Positions 1-11,121 of a stretch of DNA of 64,000 nucleotides are shown one piece after another (the first letter of the stretch is position 1; each line of letters begins with the position of its first letter). The DNA is from Chondrus crispus (taxonomy: Eukaryota > Rhodophyta > Florideophyceae > Gigartinales > Gigartinaceae). The stretch is from positions 70,720 to 134,719 of the forward strand of contig NW_005179241.1 in NCBI RefSeq assembly GCF_000350225.1, written 5' to 3'. The notes below the pieces were generated by a model. That model was not told the DNA's origin. It was given only the letters and a program-made list of their open reading frames with translations, and searched no databases. A program made the translations under genes and the position numbers.

Positions 1-3000
1 CTCGTCTACACCGCCTTTTAAGGCGTTCCAATATACAAGCAATATGGGCCTTATCATTCTGCTCGGAGGAAGGGGGCCGTGTTGTTGGACCCTGTCTTTG
101 TAGGCCTGGCAGAGACAATAAAATGACGCCCAAATATGCATATCAGATGCATGACTGGCGGATAGTATGCTGTTGTATTCTGCTGGAATGATATTGGCTT
201 CCCTTCCTACCCACGCAAATGCACTCACACGCACTGTGTCCATGAACATGAGGTAATAGTTTCGTAGTTGTTCCGAAATATGCAAAAGAACTGCATATAT
301 CACCTCACCCACTCCCCCACTGCTACCCTTCGCCACTATGAATAGAACTTTAGATGTGCCGAGGGTTGCAGCGTGATGAATACATTGAAACCGATAGGCA
401 GTCGTGGGCACAAGTTCACGAAAGTACTTATCCACACCCTCGCTCCTGCCAATATTCTTTAAGATAGAGAAAGTGGCAAACCTTTCTCTTATATCTTTAG
501 CATTGCGAATCGTGTTTGGTGTGGTCATAGTCTTAACCTCAATTGAGGCCACGTGTGATTCAAAATTGTCCGAATAGCTCAGAATCCCATCTGGGCTATC
601 GGCCATCATGTCAGAGCTTGACGAGCCTATTAGCCTACACTCCTGATATACTCTACTGTGTACGAGTCCCTCTCACAGTGATTTATAGACTGGCCTGCAG
701 TGATATTTGATGCTTGGATCGCTTGGAAAAATGATGGTAAGGCCCTCAACACCTGCATCTCATTCAGGGTACTTTCTTTCATCCCTGCAGTGGCAACCAG
801 GGGCTTCATTGTCCAGGACTCTAAAGAGGCTTTTAAAAGCTCCTTCTTCAGCTTGACCGCTTTGTTATTGTACAGTGTCATCTCATTCTCAGGTGCTAAA
901 TTCCGAACAGGCAAAAATATCTCCCCTCGACGAGCGCAGTTCTGATGTTCGATACATCTAGATATTAGTTCGTTCTTGCGTAGGGAAACTCGCTCCCGCC
1001 TGCCTACAGAGTTCAATAATGAAAGTATCTCCTCCTTGCGCATTTGGGCTAAACTAGTGGTTGTTGCTGACATGAAGTGTTCAGCGGTGCAGATCGTGAT
1101 CTCAACATCTGTATCACGATTGGAAATTCCAATAGTTGCGGCCATGCCCTTCCATTTTATCATCAACTCTTCCTCAAGCCTTTTGATGTCATTTGTGAGA
1201 GGTTGTGTTCCAGCCCGTAGTGTGGCGCCACGGAGTAGGTAAGATAAACCAGATATACTCGAAGTATAGTTCCGGGCAATAGCACCAATAAAGTTGCTGG
1301 CAGTTCTTGATGTAAATTTAAATGCCCTGGCCAAGAACCACCCTGGGTCTTCTGCCTGAAACACTGTGTATTGGCACAGCCTCCCCAGTAACTGCACAAC
1401 TTTAAGTACAGCAATATTTGATAGTGCCTTTTGCCTGCGTCGATGGATTACGCGAAAAATATCCACCACCCTCGCCTTCTGGACGTGCGACTCTATTGTC
1501 GAAGATGAGCTGAAAATTTTCGACTGCAGCACTTTCAAATCTATGCCTGAAGCTATTCTTCGGAATGAGGCAGTACTGGTGTGCTCCGAATCTGACAGGG
1601 TCGTTGCTGTACACTGCAGCAATACGGCCTGAGTAGCTTTCTCTGTAGACCGAAGCTTCAATAGTACGACCTTTGCTCCCACGAGGTGTCCTTTGTGCAC
1701 TGTATATCGCCCTGCAACCCTTCTCGGCCACAACCATCCCCTTATGTTTCTTTCTGATAGGTCCTTCTCCAAAAACAAATGGGTAACTTAAAGAACGCTT
1801 ATGCGTTCCAATGCTGCTAGCTCCTAACGTCTCATTCAGAAATGAAATCGACTCAACCTCATTATAGGCCCTGTCGGCAGCAAACAAGGAATCCACCATG
1901 GGCCTCAAGGCCCCAACTGTAGGTACACCCTGAAGCAATTGGACCAATCTGTGCCAAACATGTATTACTTTTTCGTGCGGACGCGAGTAGTGTGACGCAA
2001 TAAAAGCATGAGTTAATGCGGAGCAGACGGCATTGTTGACAGGTCCGAGGGCCTTAACGGGGTTGTTCACATGAGATAGGCTTGTCAATTGTACAACAGC
2101 TTTGGAGCTTAATCGGTTGTGATCGTCATCAACCGAGTAGATAGTGACACCTTCCACATTCACAAGCCTTCGGTTAATGGCAGCCAGCTCGCCTTTCAAT
2201 TCAGTGATCAGGGCATTCCCGTCGGTCGGTTTGTTTAACCAACCATATGCCGTCTGCTCGCATGCCTCCCTCAAATTTTTCGTCCCGGATAGAGCACTCC
2301 ATACTTCATTATACGTTTTACCCGAGATTCCCATTTGAAAATAGAATGGTTCGTTCTCTAGGGCAGTTATTGTAGACACACAAGCACCGTAAGATGCAGC
2401 CAGTACGTGAAGAATAATGATGCCTTTCAACTCAGCAGTTGAGCAGGGCAAGCGCATGCGAGAGATGAGTACTTGGTTAACGTATACACGAAGTTTCTCT
2501 AACAAAGAGAGCGGCAAAAAGGCATCAAAAGCCTCCACTCGGCTCAATCGTTCTTCTGGAGACCGCTTTCCTGCCAAACCAGGGCGCTGCTGCAACACAT
2601 TATCTAGGATAGTGTTCGTTTCTCTCACATAGCGAGGGTACAAATCGAGGTCAACTGTGTCGACAGTTAAAGTAACTGGCTTAAATGCTGGGGCATACGT
2701 CCAGGAAGGGAGGCCTCCATTAGACATTGTGGAATGCTCATCGTCCACGCGCGGCCTATCAGGTGGCGCTAAGTTGTGCTCAACAATCAGGTCATTGTCA
2801 TCCCCATTCATGAACTCACTTTCCACTCCAGTACCAACACTATCCTGAAATAAAGATGAATAAAAGTCCTGCATGACACGGCGACGACCATAGTAATGGT
2901 TTGAACCCCATTGATGCGTTCGAGCCCTCGTACCTTGGCAAATTGCTGCAATTTCCTCTTCATCTATGTCTGAAATTAATGCATTATCGACGGATTCATC

Positions 3001-3441
3001 GCCAGAGACGGACGACGTCCGCTGGGGATCGACCTCCTGCGAGAATGGGCGATCATCATATGATAAAGAATGGTCATTGACAGGGTTTTCATATGCGTAC
3101 TGCATAGAGAGGTCATCACAGACATGGCTTTCACTCTCCTCGTGGATTATGGGAAGGTCATCTTCAATTGACGGCGGGGGACGTGATGGCGGCGATGCGT
3201 GCTGGCGCCACGCCTCAGCCTCCAGATATCGAGTGCGAGGTACGAATTGAGGGGCATTCGTAGGATGGCGTGCAGGCTCACAATTTGCAGGGTTGTGTAG
3301 ATCAGGCTCTTGTTGACAGTTGTCATCGTCATAGGATTCTCCTGGGAAAATCTTATGACGATGACAACTTGGCGAGGCAGCGCCAATACTGTCATCGGCC
3401 GTTACTGACAGCCGTAACCGATCAGCGGAGGACATAAGCAA
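1..3441 (-). pseudogene. piggyBac-superfamily transposase with nuclease-like segment, broken and cut by window edge
   Basis: Seen: an acidic N-terminal half (about residues 1-250) is followed by a domain with a VDDDH motif (near 2120-2145) and an ADRAY motif (near 1875). The frame breaks near 1690 and continues in the ORF ending at 630. It breaks again near 650 and then stays open to base 1, ending in a KGGVDE motif at 1-18. Known: piggyBac (DDE_Tnp_1_7) transposases use three Asp, the last in a GGVD motif following a YN/WN pair; here the pair reads WNALKGGVDE. Between the second and third Asp lies SPDGI (near 585) followed by IEVKT (near 535), the D...ExK spacing of PD-(D/E)XK nucleases. Inference: a transposase of an extended piggyBac-like type, inactivated by two frameshifts. 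No terminal repeats or TTAA duplications were identified. The start ATG at 3441 is the first in the frame. A host domesticated gene is an alternative. Confidence 0.6.
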
Positions 3442-3611
3442 AAGGCGATCAGAGAGATAGGGGAGAACTGGGGAGAACTGGAGTAAATTGGAGAACGTTC
3501 TCTGGATGGAAGTGACGTCTCCTACTCGTGGAGAGAATTTCTCCTGGAGACGTTTGAGAACATTCTCCTCAAATGTTCACTTTTCATCGAAAATAGATGG
3601 TAGATTCTACT

Positions 3612-3953
3612 TCAGTAAAAATTTGTTCTATTTCTGAAAGTAGAAGGAAAATCATCTACATCGGAGCACAGGGCTAAAAGGCGTTCCTCGTCTGCCGACA
3701 ACACTGTGGTGCGGCCAGCATGATTGCCTTCTGGATCTAGCAATTTTTTTAGCTCGTCCGTCTCTGAGCTTTCGTACGCCTTTTTTATTCGCGTGGCTGT
3801 TGCGCGGGACACGCCTGTGTCTCGGGATGCTTTGCGTGCGCTTTCACCTCTTTGGATTAACGAAAGAAGCTTGGCGCGGCGAGCACCCTCCTCTCTTCTT
3901 TTCGTGATTCCTTTCTTGTGTATGAGAGTTTGCGCTCTCATTGACGGTGGCAT
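3612..3953 (-). pseudogene. N-terminal helix-turn-helix fragment of a pogo-like transposase
   Basis: Seen: the reading frame starts MPPSMR at 3953 and contains a basic helix-turn-helix stretch (ARKASRDTGVSRATATRIKK) that ends about 110 residues in, at 3612. The MPPSMR start and the HTH layout match the transposase at 5564-7437, so both belong to related pogo-like families. Known: pogo/Tigger transposases start with such a DNA-binding domain followed by a DDD catalytic domain. The catalytic part is absent: the sequence left of 3612 does not continue it but joins the piggyBac-like locus. Inference: a truncated element of which only the right end and DNA-binding part survive. Confidence 0.6.
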
Positions 3954-4106
3954 ACTGCCACCGCCGAGCCGAATGTCGCTTACAGAGGAGGAGGGAGGGC
4001 TTCGCTGTCGGAGTGCGCGGTATGAGTTGGTGAGATGGACTGTGGAGATTTTGGGAAGGCGGGGAGGGCTAGAGGCTCGTGATTGGGAAGTGGCCCAAAT
4101 TGAGCC

Positions 4107-4134
4107 GTGGCCCAAATTAAGCCGGTGAGAAGGG
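4107..4134 (-). repeat. right terminal inverted repeat of the truncated pogo-like element
   Basis: The bases ending at 4134, just before a TA at 4135-4136, carry the core CCCAAATTAAGCC. A second CCCAAATTGAGCC copy lies about 17 bases inside. The same doubled core occurs at the right end (7631-7675) of the complete pogo-like element. The partner repeat on the left was not found, consistent with truncation. Confidence 0.55.
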
Positions 4135-4389
4135 TACTGTAGAATGAACAATAAATATGCTCAGTGAGATATATATACGAAGGACAAAATGAAAGGATTA
4201 GTTTAATGCCAAATGAAAAGGTCTACGACCGACCTTAGAACAGCTAAATGGGAGGTTCGTGCAGTCGAACTTCTCTCCCAGAGTGTGGTACAATTGCCAA
4301 GTGGCGCTACTGCACTAGGCGGGCGCCAGAGGCCTCGCCAAGTACAGTAGTAAGATGTTAACCGATACGGTGCATACGTGGACAGCACG

Positions 4390-4983
4390 TGTAGATGTGG
4401 CCACGTGGGATTCCACGTGTAGTAAGTGGCACCAGCTAGTGCAGGTGTACACGTGGTGCGCGACCGATCGGTGGGTTAGTACAGTAGTCATTTTTAGTTA
4501 CCGTAAGCTACAGTAAGCTGGCTACAGTATGTACAGCTACTGTAGTCCGTCCGGTGCCACCGCCCTACTAGGGGGTATAAGATAGGGGGGCACCAGGCTG
4601 GAGGTAAACCGAAGCAAGCACGCCTCCCCTTACTTCCTACCCTAGTCCTTTACCGTACGGTTAAGTAAGCCCCTGAGGTTTCCAGCTCGCCACCGGTCGT
4701 ACTGCTGTACACCCCAGTACGACTGCACGTTTCCAGTGCGTTGTACCTCCCTTGTCCTGTGCTTCTTACCGTTCTGGATTATTCTACCTGACGCTCTAGT
4801 GTAGCGGTCCCCCAAGCTCCCTCATTTTAGGTACAGCCTGTCCTTATCCGTTTACGGTTTAGCGTCCCTACGGTTGTACCACACAGAGCTGTAGCACTTT
4901 GGCAACCTTCTGACAATCATTGCCCCCTTCTTACCTGACACCGCTAGTCGGTGTGGCCTTTTATACCCAAACTAAAAACTACA
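4390..4983 (+). repeat. LTR-like sequence, possibly a solo LTR
   Basis: The segment starts TGTAGATG and ends AAACTACA. This TGTAG...CTACA terminal pairing is shared by the Ty3 LTRs elsewhere in this window. It contains a TATA-like GGGTATAAGATA near 4573 and a GC-skewed downstream part. The 5-bp flanks (gcacg / aaagg) do not match, and no primer binding site follows, so neither a clean solo LTR nor a full element is proven. Confidence 0.25.
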
Positions 4984-5251
4984 AAAGGCAAGCATACGAG
5001 GTGCAATCCGATATTGCACCTTGGCATGCTAGCTGATGTCGTGTACATCAGTTGTCAATTTGACAGCAGTACAATTCACACTACATACCAAAGTTTGGCC
5101 TCATGTGAGGTCATTCGTTACTAGTGCTGTACCCACTGGGCACAACACCAGTAGGCGAAATTTGAGGGTTATTTTTGGAAAATTGGGAAAAATTGGGAAA
5201 GGCGTACGCACAGACAAACAGACACACAGAGGGAGGCATGCCAGTGCACTA

Positions 5252-5278
5252 CTCCTCCAGAGGGGCTCAAATTGGGAC
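5252..5278 (+). repeat. left terminal inverted repeat of pogo-like element
   Basis: 27 bp, reverse complement of 7649-7675 with two mismatches; TA immediately outside. Confidence 0.85.
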
Positions 5279-5563
5279 AGCTTTGTGCAACGCCTCCCGT
5301 GCATCCAAGGAATGTCGTTTCCCAGTCTGGTAAAGCCTCATTTGACAGTCATTGGACACCACCATCAATCTCAATCATCGTGAAACTTCATTGGTTAATA
5401 TTTTCCAACGGCTAGGCCAAGTCAGCATTGATATGTTAACCGTGCAAAAACAAAAAAGGGTTCAATTTGGGACACTTTATTATTCCCATTTGGGTCTGTG
5501 TTTACTCGCTAGCTGCATCAAGGCACTCACTGCAACACCGCAATGGGCAGTCCCTTGATCATC

Positions 5564-7437
5564 CTACGCCCGGCCACTACTCTGAGCGCAAACAACGATG
5601 GCATCAGAACGTTCAGCTCCACTTACAGATGCTGTCTCACCCAAAATATTCCTGTTTTGGCAGTTTCGATACAACTTCATTCTTTTCTGTTCTGCTCCCG
5701 GTTCCTCTTTCTGCTTCATTTCTAAAGCCTTTCGTGCGACATTATCCTTTTCCGCAATCACTTTGCGATTAGCCTCTGCGCCGGCTTCAATCTCGCTGTC
5801 CTTCCGACGGTGGAAAATATCCCCAACTGTCAAACACTGCGCTGGTGCTCCGACGCACAATGTTTTCCTGCTGACAGACTTACTGTTGGCCACTGGACTA
5901 GGACGTATTCCCTGTAATATCGAGGATACAGTCTCGCGCTCTTTCAGTAATCTCGAGATGGCATCAATGGCCACCGGCGGACTTCGTTCACGGCTAAGCA
6001 CGCCCGCCAATTCCTTCATTGTTTCGCCATCTGCATGCCGTTGCTGAACACTCGTGACTGACGGCACTGGACTCGAGTTTTGTACCCGAATAGCTTTTTC
6101 CTTAGCAGCATGCAAATGATCCAGCTTTTTTGTTTAAACTTTTCCATGAAGCGGAAATCCATCGGCCAGAGGCCAGTGTTAATAAACGCTTGTCTCTCGA
6201 TATCGAGAGTCAATGCCGCGTGACCGGCTACGGCTAATTTCAGCTTGAAGCCCATCGACTGAACGTTAATTAGAGTCATGCGAAGCAATTTATCTCTGGT
6301 ACAGCGCACTTCCTTTTGAAACTGTTTGTTAATTACGTCATTGCAAGGCTGCAAAAAATGTGTTGTGTTGGCGGGGAGGATCAGGAGCTCAATGTTACAC
6401 TTTAGGGCTTGTTCGATCTACTCCACGCCATTACGAGACGAATGGCGGTCTAGAATCAACACAACAGGTTGTTGGGAAGGCACAAACTGACGAATGTAGC
6501 GATTGACATGCTGGATGAGAATAGGCATGGTTCTCGTGTCTATTGACCCCTTTTCAGTGCATCTTAGAACAACAACCGCAGGCATCCAACCTCTTTGAGC
6601 CAACCAGTGGGGGTGGCCATTTTGATCGTGAAAGGACTGTTACGGCAATGGCTCAAGCCATTGCTGCATGATATATTTTCCTGCTGCAATAGCAAACAAA
6701 GGACTACACTTTCCAGATGCGGACGCAATAATTACAGCTGTGAGATGTTTCCCAGATCCTTTTTGACAAGCAGTATAGCCACTATGGTGAGAATGGGACC
6801 CGCAAAACCTATTGATACGCTGGCGAAACTCACCGTCGACGTGCGTTGCATCTAAGTTCCAGACGTTGTCTGGGTTGTCAAAAATACCCGGGTGATTGGT
6901 CTGGACTTTTTGAAGGGCAGTCACAAACGTGTTTACATGTGCGAAACTTTCAGTTTTGATCTTGGCCGCCTCCTTGCTCTCCCCCTTTCGGTATGTCACA
7001 TCTCTGTTCATCGCTCTAAAGGTTCTTATTGCGGCATTCGACGGAATTCCCTTTTCATAAGGCTGTCTCCCGTCTGTTAATATGCGTCCTAAAGTTGCTT
7101 TCATTGTAGAGACATCAATTGCAAATCCCCTTTCACCGGCATGAACTATACGTTCATTTATCATTTCCGCTTCCGTTTGCGGCCATCGTGTTTTGCGATC
7201 AGCACGGTGTTGTGCTGGATGCAAAAGCCTTTGAACGGAGGCCATGTCTTTTGAATGCAGGCCTTTTTTGATTCTTCCTGCAGTTGTCTTGGATAAATTG
7301 CACTTTTCTGCAACTTGCCTGATTGGCCACCCTAAGCGGAAAAGAGCAAGGGCGGCTTCTCTGTTGCTCTTCGAGACTTCGTCCCGCGCTTTTCGCTTTT
7401 CGCTCAGCGACGCTTGTCGCCGCATAGAGGGCGGCAT
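5564..7437 (-). pseudogene. pogo-like (Tigger/DDE_1) transposase, multiply interrupted
   Basis: Seen, N to C: MPPSMR start at 7437, then a helix-turn-helix (QVAEKCNLSKTTAGRIKKG). A catalytic stretch follows with VWNLDATHVDGE (first Asp), VVLILDRHSS (second Asp), and LPANTTHFLQPCND, the usual LP-N-T-H-QP motif before the third Asp. A charged C-terminal tail ends at 5564. Interruptions: in-frame TAA at 6640-6642, in-frame TAG at 6418-6420 (a Trp or Gln codon would fit), and a frameshift near 6115. The reading is otherwise continuous, so these are mutations rather than introns. Known: such proteins bind the element ends and move it into TA sites. Inference: dead autonomous copy. Confidence 0.75.
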
Positions 7438-7648
7438 GTTAGTGAGATACGTTTTTTGGACTGGCACGGACTGTCGTGATCGGCTGTAGTACATGGGAAA
7501 CTACCTTTAGTGCTCTGTTTGGGAGGGAGTTTTGAATTTCCGATGAAACACATGTCAATTGGGAACGCTTGTACTAATATTGTTGGCCATGTAGTGCTTG
7601 GACGCATTGGTGGTTGGCTCGAAACTGAGATGTCCCAAATTGAGCCAC

Positions 7649-7675
7649 GTCCCAAATTGAGCCCCTCTGGAGGGG
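7649..7675 (-). repeat. right terminal inverted repeat of pogo-like element
   Basis: 27 bp partner of 5252-5278; TA at 7676-7677. A second copy of the CCCAAATTGAGCC core lies just inside (7634-7646), a doubled terminal motif also seen at 4090-4134. Confidence 0.85.
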
Positions 7676-7775
7676 TACACGTACAACACCGATGCATCCG
7701 AAAACATCCCAACAAGCTTAACTCCCTTCTTTTGCTTTTTGACCTCGATTTTTCTGTTGTGTGAGTCGTCTATCA

Positions 7776-8225
7776 ATGAAAACCGAAGCACAGATTGCCA
7801 TCTTCGAAAAAATGGACAAGCGTGATGCAGCCCATTGGGCCTTGTGGTTGAACAAGCCGCCGAATGATAGCATCATTTGGCAGGTTAGAAACGACGAAAA
7901 TGGTGAAGGCTATTACGTCGAAATGCCGGTGATGAGACGTCCCGATGTTTCAAGAAGCCTCGATGAAAACATCTCATGCGGCACTATTTTTGCAGAGCAT
8001 AGTCTCGATAGCTTATTTGGCATTGTTCAGGCACTCCCGGTTAACAATAGGAGTACGACCTGGAATTGCCAGAACTGGGTGATGGATGCGCTTAACGCGC
8101 TTAAGAGTAAGGGCTTTGACATCTCTGGTGATGTCATGAAAATTCTCAGGAGCAAGAGGGAGAACCCAGTGTATACCAATTCCCAAGCAGGGAATTCAAG
8201 GAAAGCCGGGAGTACATCGCGATAA
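7776..8225 (+). CDS. small protein with possible permuted papain-like (NlpC/P60-LRAT-like) fold
   Basis: Seen: an intact 149-residue frame from ATG 7776. Upstream in-frame codons exist but no better ATG. It has AHWALWL near residue 22 and TWNCQNWVMDAL near residue 110, followed by a basic tail. Known: small proteins with a His in an HWAL-type strand and a later NCQxW motif occur widely in fungi and algae and are suspected circularly permuted papain-fold hydrolases or acyltransferases; the His and Cys would be catalytic. The assignment rests on these two motifs only. The gene lies 100 bp outside the pogo-like element and is one of few uninterrupted frames here, so it may be a functional host gene. 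No signal peptide or membrane segment is visible. Confidence 0.5.
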   Translation: MKTEAQIAIFEKMDKRDAAHWALWLNKPPNDSIIWQVRNDENGEGYYVEMPVMRRPDVSRSLDENISCGTIFAEHSLDSLFGIVQALPVNNRSTTWNCQNWVMDALNALKSKGFDISGDVMKILRSKRENPVYTNSQAGNSRKAGSTSR

Positions 8226-8695
8226 TGAATGGAGTGAATAGAACACATATGAGATATTCTTTTTAGATGATGAGCAGTGATGTAAAAGTGTGGGAGAACG
8301 GGTAAATGAGGTCAGTCGGTAGCTTCGCTCGTCGTGCGCATCTGCGGGGGAAAGGAGTCGCGAGGGCGGAAGGGCGTGGACGTTTGAGCAGTACCTACAG
8401 TATGCCTACGTCGTTACGTCGTTCATCACGTATCCCACTGAAAACACCGCCCTTCTTGGTAACTTGCTCCCAATGCGATGCTCTGAAAAAATATATGCCT
8501 GGCTCTAACTGTACGATGATCGTATTTATTCTCTATTGTCTACTGTATTGGACCGTTGTCCTCATACTGTTGTACTGTATGAAGTTATTTTCAACTCGTC
8601 TTTTGCCAGATTTCGAGTTTCAGGGGTTTCTGCGGAAACATGTCCATTGTGGTTACCTTCTCCTGTTCTGCCCCCGTTAGAGAGCTGAAGGAATT
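8226..8695. other. no supported gene
   Basis: Intergenic sequence between the small protein gene and the phosphotransferase fragment. A 124-codon open frame (8306-8680, +) has no recognisable motif and low-complexity composition; nothing else is visible. Confidence 0.4.
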
Positions 8696-8699
8696 GTGA

Positions 8700-9633
8700 A
8701 CAGAAGCTCGGGAATGCAGAAGCGCAGGAATGCACAACTGTCAGAAAGCGATGACGTCCGCACTAGTTGTCTCATCCCCCACGATGTGCATGTCATCTAT
8801 CCGCTTAATGGAGAGATCTCTTACATGTCCTCGACGAACATGACGCTCTGTCGACATCCAACTCCATCTCAAAGCCACACATCTCGACTCTCAATGATGC
8901 CATTCGCCGCAGCGCTGTGATCTGGCAGATGCGTGGTGCCGTCGCTCTACAGATCTCTCCCACCGTTGCTCTCAAACGGGACACAGATCTCGATATTGCC
9001 CATATCTCCACTCTCAATCACATCCGGCATCATGCCCCTCCCTCCCGATCCCTCGTACTTTTGGTGTGCTCATTGATCAATCTGGACGGATGTATTATCA
9101 TTTCGACCTATTTTCCCAGGCCGTCTCTTGAAACTCACTGGATACATCTGTCTGATGCCCAAAAGAAATCCGTCAAGGAGCAGCTCGAACCAATTTTTCA
9201 ACAGTTGCGAAAAGTACCATCACCGCCCCTCGACAAAGGACGTTTGACTTGGGGCAGTGGAGTGCCAAGAAGGTGTATAGACACCAGAAGGTGGGACCGT
9301 GTTGCGAAAGAAGAGATTCTGGACGAAAAGGCATTTAACGATTTTCTTACCACGAGAGACCGTGGTCGTGGGCCATGGATAAAGATGGTTAGATCATTTA
9401 TGCGCGAGGATCATGCTTGTGCTATGACACATGCCGACCTTCATCCCCGTAATATTGTCGTGCAGTTAGTCCTGCGTAGCGAGAATGGCGCCAGTGCTGA
9501 TGACTTGACACAGAAGGATGTCAAAGTGCTCGGCGTTATTGACTGGGATAAGAGTGGCTGGTATCCAGAGTACTGGGAGTTTGTGAAGGCACTGAATACC
9601 ATCGGCGTGGATGATCCCATGCAGGACTGGTGA
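8700..9633 (+). pseudogene. APH-family phosphotransferase, copy 1, fragmentary
   Basis: Seen: the C-terminal half contains MTHADLHPRNIVV and later VLGVIDWDKSGWYPEYWEF, ending at TGA 9631. Upstream, pieces in different frames match the start of the inverted copy (DDVRTSCLIPHDVHV, then an EHDALSTSNSISKPHISTLND-type stretch). Known: APH/choline-kinase-like enzymes phosphorylate small molecules or aminoglycosides; HxDLHxxN is the catalytic loop and IDW(D/E) binds metal. Copy 1 keeps the catalytic and metal Asp but has Ala for the usual Gly in HGD. The frame changes near 8830, and the part before 9117 is poorly aligned. Inference: decayed gene of a family expanded in fungi and algae, here duplicated in inverted orientation with 11122-12110. 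Confidence 0.6.
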
Positions 9634-11121
9634 CAGTGTCTTCCCCACTCCATTGGCCTTTGGCCGGTGGAACGTTCTTTGGATATAATGATTTCGCGCT
9701 GGTACGGCTAGAAGAAAATTTAACCCCAGGAATGTGACTGGAGCCCGGAGGCTGTAACTTTCGCACGAGAACCTGCTACGCGTTTGTACGAAATTAAGTC
9801 TTGGTGATATCTCCGGATGCCTGCCTTCCGGCGGCTGTCCGTGCACGCAGTGTGAGCCGGTCTTTTTCTCAAACGCTGCGATGATGAGTATCGGGAACAA
9901 AGCCAAGGTCTAGTGATAAACATTGACTTGGTTAATATCCTACTAGGCAGCTGCAATCCCGACGCCACGGCGATCCTGTAGTTGCTGATGGCTGCTTCGC
10001 TGATGGAATGGATGTCGTCTACTCGAACGAAGGCGGTCTCTGCGTGGCGCTAAGCACGATCTTCTGTGTGTACAGTGGCCGTTTTTTCGGGCCTGGTTTG
10101 TAAAGAGGTGTTCGCATCCTCGAGGTGGTGGGGGGAGATCTCGTCGCTACCAGCTGTGGTGAGAGCATTAAGGATCTGGCCCTGGTTTCGTCTATCTCTA
10201 CGTGCGCATTGAGGCGAGACGTCGAAGACGGTTGTTTGAATATCTTTTTCACCGAAGCCTGTACCATAGAGTTTTGAAAACTCGTTGAAATTTTTGTTGT
10301 TCTCTGCCAGCGCTTCTGTGGCGGTCTTCGCGGTTGTGGTGACTCCTTTATTGATATTTGCGCGACCGGATCGGGCACTGGCTTTACCAACAGCTTGGAA
10401 GTTGATGGTGCGGAAGAAAGGCTTTGGAAGCCTTTACCGAGACAAGGAGAGAGAAAAGACACAAGAAGGTGATCATGTAGACATGGGAGGAAGTTCTGAT
10501 GAAGGTCGTCATTGTGGCTTTTGGAATGTATGCATTACGTTGCTTAAATGCTTTTGGGAAATGTTACTTTATGAGTGCCAAGCCGCGATGGTGTTGGGGG
10601 ACTACAGTGTAGTAGTTCGGGATGTAGAGCTGAACGTGGGATGCGGGTCAAAATACTTCAGAAATGTTGCGGTATGACGCAGACAGCTTCTTGCGCAATG
10701 GAGTTTACGAGAAGGGTAGTCCGCAAGCAAAGATGACGATAGGTGAGCCTGGTGTAGTCTTGAGATACTGTCGTCGCCTGACGGCTTGAATTTCGGAATG
10801 CAGACATGTCGCACGTAGCCAACCCGACAAACTTCTGGGTAGTAGAGTATGAAACATGGTGACGTCGTCTAGCATTGGTCTATACTTTCAGAGTACATAC
10901 ATGTTTGCTGTATGGGGGGAGTCGGCAAAGGCGAAGGCAAAAGTGGAAGCGCAGGAACAGCATTATCTTGTACTTTGCTCGGCAACCAGCTGTTGAGATA
11001 GCATCAACACTTTCATGCATCGGCGTAGCAGTTTACCGTGGGGTAGGTCAGGTCAAAGCTTACCCACGAGGTCTTTTGTTACACTTATGAATGCATTCCC
11101 CATTGCCAGCGAGTTACCATT
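9634..11121. other. spacer between inverted phosphotransferase fragments, no supported gene
   Basis: About 1.5 kb with only short overlapping open frames (for example 10019-10462 minus and 10285-10677 plus). None shows a domain motif or convincing coding bias. Confidence 0.4.

Larger units (their letters stand above)
5252..7675 (-). mobile_element. pogo-like DNA transposon, complete ends, inactive
   Basis: Terminal inverted repeats of 27 bp (5252-5278 and 7649-7675) start C(T/C)CCTCCAGAGGGG and share the core GGCTCAA(A/T)TTGGGAC. Each end is flanked by TA (5250-5251, 7676-7677), the target duplication of the Tc1/mariner/pogo superfamily. The 2.4-kb interior holds one broken transposase gene on the minus strand. 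Ends and duplication agree, so the boundaries are firm. The coding region shows that the copy cannot act on its own. Confidence 0.85.

Noticed and set aside
4203-4388. Short minus-strand ORF upstream of the LTR-like segment
   Set aside because: 61 codons, no motif, no coding bias visible.
10019-10677. Two overlapping ORFs of 130-147 codons on opposite strands
   Set aside because: No motif, no homology to the flanking phosphotransferase copies, and mutual overlap; not supported as genes.
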